Shown in pieces: positions 7,554-9,522 of a DNA stretch of 9,522 nucleotides (its first letter is position 1; each line of letters starts with the position of its first letter). The notes beneath the pieces were generated by a model that had not been told where the DNA came from, made no database searches, and saw nothing but the letters and a program-made list of their open reading frames with translations. Both the position numbers and the translations under genes were made by a program. The stretch covers positions 1 through 9,522 of the forward strand of contig JAEWCJ010000454.1 in the NCBI GenBank assembly GCA_023390695.1. Reading direction: 5' to 3'. Origin of the DNA: Pseudomonadota bacterium. Its GTDB lineage: Bacteria > Pseudomonadota > Alphaproteobacteria > Rhizobiales > Xanthobacteraceae.

Positions 7554-8171
7554 ATGAAACGGGCAAAGGGCAGCAACGCGAAGAAGCGCGCCGAGATATC
7601 GGTGCTTGGCTACTCGCTCTTAAGTCTTCTCGCCAGGAAAGACCGGACCGGCTACGAGCTGTCTCGTTTCACATCGGGCGCTCGTAGTATGATCTTCTCG
7701 TCGTCCGGCCACAGCAACATCTACAAAGAACTGGCCAAGCTGAAAGCCCGCAAATATGTGATTTTCCGGGTCATCAAAGAAGCACGGCCATTCGACAAGA
7801 AGGTTTATTCGCTCACCGCACTGGGGCGCGATGCCTTACGGGCATGGGTGGCGTCGCCTCCCAACATGTTTTCCAGCCGCCGCGAGCTCAATATCCGGAC
7901 ACATGCGCTCTGGCTGCTGACGCCGGAAGAAGTGATCGAATTTCTCGACAATCAGATTGCGATCGCCGAGACCGAAATCAGTGAGCTGGATGCGCACAGC
8001 CAATATCTGCAGGAGGAGAACGACATCATATTCCCTCCTCCCGCCCAGCATCCGCTTTTCGGCACCTATTCCAACATCACGCTGGAGCGCGAAAGCCGCA
8101 AGCTGATGATCGACTGGTGCAAGTCGATCAAGACGCAGTGGAAACGCAGCGCCCGCACGCGCAAGCCTTGA
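7554..8171 (+). CDS. PadR-family transcriptional regulator
   Basis: A 205-aa DNA-binding regulator. A basic N-terminal tail (KRAKGSNAKKR) leads into a PadR winged helix. It contains VLGYSLLSLLARKDRTGYEL (17-36, the family's opening helix), the recognition-helix region GHSNIYKELAKLKARKYV (52-69) and the wing KKVYSLTALGRDALRAWV (82-99). Residues about 105-195 form the helical C-terminal domain of the PadR/AphA type used for dimerisation, with heptad-like acidic helices (about 124-158) and conserved-looking LERESRKLMIDWCK (177-190). I chose the ATG at 7554 with a weak GAGA upstream. An in-frame TTG at 7548 would add two residues. It is divergent from the propeller gene with an inverted repeat between them, which suggests repression of that gene and possibly of itself. 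PadR proteins often respond to phenolics or other small hydrophobic ligands; this one's ligand is unknown. Confidence 0.92.
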   Translation: MKRAKGSNAKKRAEISVLGYSLLSLLARKDRTGYELSRFTSGARSMIFSSSGHSNIYKELAKLKARKYVIFRVIKEARPFDKKVYSLTALGRDALRAWVASPPNMFSSRRELNIRTHALWLLTPEEVIEFLDNQIAIAETEISELDAHSQYLQEENDIIFPPPAQHPLFGTYSNITLERESRKLMIDWCKSIKTQWKRSARTRKP

Positions 8172-8201
8172 TCCGCATTTCCAATCTGCACGTCAACGAA
8201 G

Positions 8202-8227
8202 AACGGGGCGGAATGAACCGCCCCGTT
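8202..8227. terminator. hairpin between convergent genes, probable bidirectional terminator
   Basis: A perfect 10-bp GC-rich stem, AACGGGGCGG (8202-8211)/CCGCCCCGTT (8218-8227), has loop AATGAA. It sits 30 nt after the padR stop and 7 nt after the Bug-gene stop, which converge here. T-rich but interrupted tracts follow on both strands: TTCTTCGTT on the minus strand, and TTAGTTCTTCTTT from 8235 on the plus strand. It probably terminates the Bug transcript and may also serve padR. Confidence 0.75.
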
Positions 8228-8234
8228 ACTCTGA

Positions 8235-9203
8235 TTAGTTCTTCTTTCCGTGGCCTGTCAGCTTGGCAAGTTCGGCCTGATAGGCCGTCTCCTTGGCCAG
8301 GAACGCACCGTAGCTCTCCGGCGTATTCGGCTGCGCGGGCACGGTCATGCCCAGCGGCTCCAGACGCTGGCGGAATTCGGGAGACGCGATCGTTTCGTTG
8401 AGGCTCTTGTTCAGGATCGCGATGATTTCCTTGGGCGTGTCGCGCGGCGCAGTGAGGCCAACAAAAGCGTTGTGCTCGAAGTTCTTGTATCCGAGCTCAG
8501 CCATGGTCGGGACATCCCGCAATTCCGGAATCCGCTTGGCATGCGCAACGGCGATTGCGCGAACCTGGCCGCCTTCGATCAGCGGCTTTGCGGTCGGATA
8601 GAACACGAAGGCACCCTGCACTTCGCCGCTTGCAACGGCGGCGCCGGCCGGTCCGGTGCCGCGATAGGCAACATCGACAATCTTCGTTCCCGCCAGCGAG
8701 TTGAGCTGCGAGATCGCAATCGCCGGTGACGTCGCGGGTCCGGAAGTCGAGAAGTTGATCTTGCTTGGATTCGCCTTCGCATATTCGACAAGTTCAGACA
8801 GCTTGTTAAACGGCGATTTCGCGTTGACGATCAGAACGAGCGTCGGGCCGTCGGCGATCTTTCCAACCGGAGACAGATCCTTCAGGGCGCTGTACGGCAC
8901 GTTGAGATAGTGGAGGTTCTGCACTTCCGATATCGCGCTGACCAGCAGCGTGTAACCGTCCGGCGTCGACCGCACAACGTGATGGCCGCCATTGATACCC
9001 GACGCGCCAGGCTTGTTCTCGACGACAATCGAAGCCCCGATGCGCTTCTGCATTTCGTTGGCCAGAAGACGAGCCGGCACATCCGACAATCCGCCCGGCG
9101 CAAAAGATACAACGAAGGTGATCGTCCGGTTCGGATAGGTCTGCGCGACGGCAGCTCCTGCCATGAACATCGCCAGGACCATTCCCGACATCAATCTTAG
9201 CAT
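8235..9203 (-). CDS. Bug/TctC-family periplasmic solute-binding protein
   Basis: A 322-aa periplasmic receptor of the tripartite tricarboxylate transporter (TTT) type. The signal peptide is clear: a basic N-terminus, a hydrophobic core (about 8-19) and a cleavage site after AVA (18-20) before QTYP. Family signatures follow in order: SFAPGGLSDVPARLLA (33-48, with the PGGxxD loop), VVENKPGASGINGG (60-73), PDGYTLL (81-87), STSGPATSPA (152-161), VAYRGTGPA (178-186) and DVPTMAELGY (230-239). Length is normal for the family. The ATG at 9203 is fixed by an AGGAGG 9 nt upstream and by the signal peptide; the frame stays open further upstream but that part overlaps the hydrolase gene. No TctA/TctB permease genes are visible, so it would use a distant permease or act as a sensor. 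Such orphan Bug genes are common in soil proteobacteria. These receptors bind carboxylates, amino acids or related compounds; the ligand here cannot be read. Confidence 0.93.
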   Translation of the reverse strand: MLRLMSGMVLAMFMAGAAVAQTYPNRTITFVVSFAPGGLSDVPARLLANEMQKRIGASIVVENKPGASGINGGHHVVRSTPDGYTLLVSAISEVQNLHYLNVPYSALKDLSPVGKIADGPTLVLIVNAKSPFNKLSELVEYAKANPSKINFSTSGPATSPAIAISQLNSLAGTKIVDVAYRGTGPAGAAVASGEVQGAFVFYPTAKPLIEGGQVRAIAVAHAKRIPELRDVPTMAELGYKNFEHNAFVGLTAPRDTPKEIIAILNKSLNETIASPEFRQRLEPLGMTVPAQPNTPESYGAFLAKETAYQAELAKLTGHGKKN

Positions 9204-9212
9204 CGTTCTATT

Positions 9213-9218
9213 CCTCCT
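9213..9218 (-). promoter_or_regulatory. strong ribosome binding site of the Bug gene
   Basis: AGGAGG on the minus strand lies 9 nt before the ATG at 9203. It is the best Shine-Dalgarno match among the genes checked in this window and decides the start of the Bug gene. It suggests high expression, as expected for an abundant periplasmic binding protein. Confidence 0.85.
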
Positions 9219-9262
9219 GAGTGTGGTCGTCTTCTTATCGAAGGGCTGAATTGGATCACGTG

Positions 9263-9522
9263 CTAGGGCGCAGGCCTGTTGCAGAGATCCAATGCCGCCG
9301 CCAGATAAATCCGCGAGGCGGTGACAACGTCCTCCAGCAGAACGTGGTCGCCGACCGAATGCATTGATGCCCCTTTGGCATCGGGATGCAGGCGGCCACC
9401 CGGCCCGAACTGCACGCATGGCACGTCATATTTCGTCAGATGGATCGCATCCGATCCCGGACGCCGCAAGAATGGCTCAGACTTCCGCCCCATCACGGCG
9501 GCCTGCGCCTGGCCGAGAGCAT
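9263..9522 (-). CDS. M20-family metallohydrolase, C-terminal fragment (5' part off window)
   Basis: The last 85 residues of a protein that continues beyond the right edge. The frame is open to the end of the window. The pattern matches the C-terminal catalytic part of M20 amidohydrolases (ArgE/DapE/carboxypeptidase G2 type): LRRPGSDAIHL, then VPCVQFGPGG, then SMHSVGDHVLLEDV. The His of SMHSVGDHV corresponds to the late metal-ligand His of the family. It is followed by the usual terminal helix (ASRIYLAAALDL). These enzymes cleave amide bonds of N-acyl amino acids or dipeptide-like compounds with one or two zinc ions. It ends 59 nt before the Bug gene in the same direction, so the two probably share a transcript. 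The true start is not in the window. Confidence 0.85.
   Translation of the reverse strand, partial: ALGQAQAAVMGRKSEPFLRRPGSDAIHLTKYDVPCVQFGPGGRLHPDAKGASMHSVGDHVLLEDVVTASRIYLAAALDLCNRPAP

Noticed and set aside
9263..9496. A complete 77-aa gene starting at the GTG at 9496
   Set aside because: The frame continues open to the window edge with M20-like sequence, so this is the C-terminal end of a larger gene and the GTG is an internal Val.

Overview
This window reads as a GC-rich alphaproteobacterial chromosome. A Bradyrhizobium/Rhodopseudomonas-like rhizobiale is my guess, based on the fused MrpA-MrpB protein, the style of the Mrp subunits and an orphan Bug-type binding protein. Only one gene lies on the + strand. 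No tRNA, rRNA, insertion sequence or CRISPR array was seen.

Positions 1-5587 (all - strand) hold most of a group-2 Mrp/Pha multisubunit cation/proton antiporter operon. In transcription order it is mrpA (fused to mrpB, 955 aa), mrpC, mrpD, mrpE and mrpF. mrpF runs off the left edge, and mrpG is expected just beyond it. The genes are 3 nt apart or overlap by 4 nt (1 nt if mrpD starts at its ATG), so translation is probably coupled. Together they would form one inner-membrane complex that exchanges cytoplasmic Na+ or K+ for external protons, for pH and salt homeostasis.

Positions 5588-6052 contain no recognisable gene. This stretch holds two nested inverted repeats, and its right end is the 3' flank of the next gene. 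Its left end is the leader and probable promoter of the mrp operon.

Positions 6053-8171 form a divergent pair. One gene is a 436-aa LVIVD-repeat beta-propeller protein (- strand). The other is a PadR-family regulator (+ strand). Between them is a 9+6+9 nt perfect inverted repeat that overlaps a plausible promoter of the propeller gene, which makes it a good candidate PadR operator. The propeller has about seven blades. Five consecutive blades carry a histidine at the same structural position, so a metal site in the central channel is possible. This pair is the least explained part of the window.

Positions 8202-9522 hold a strong hairpin between the convergent padR and Bug genes. Beyond it lie a Bug/TctC-type periplasmic solute-binding protein with a clear signal peptide and, upstream of it in the same direction, the C-terminal end of an M20-family metallohydrolase. 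These two look like one operon for uptake and hydrolysis of a small carboxylated compound. Its substrate cannot be read from the sequence.
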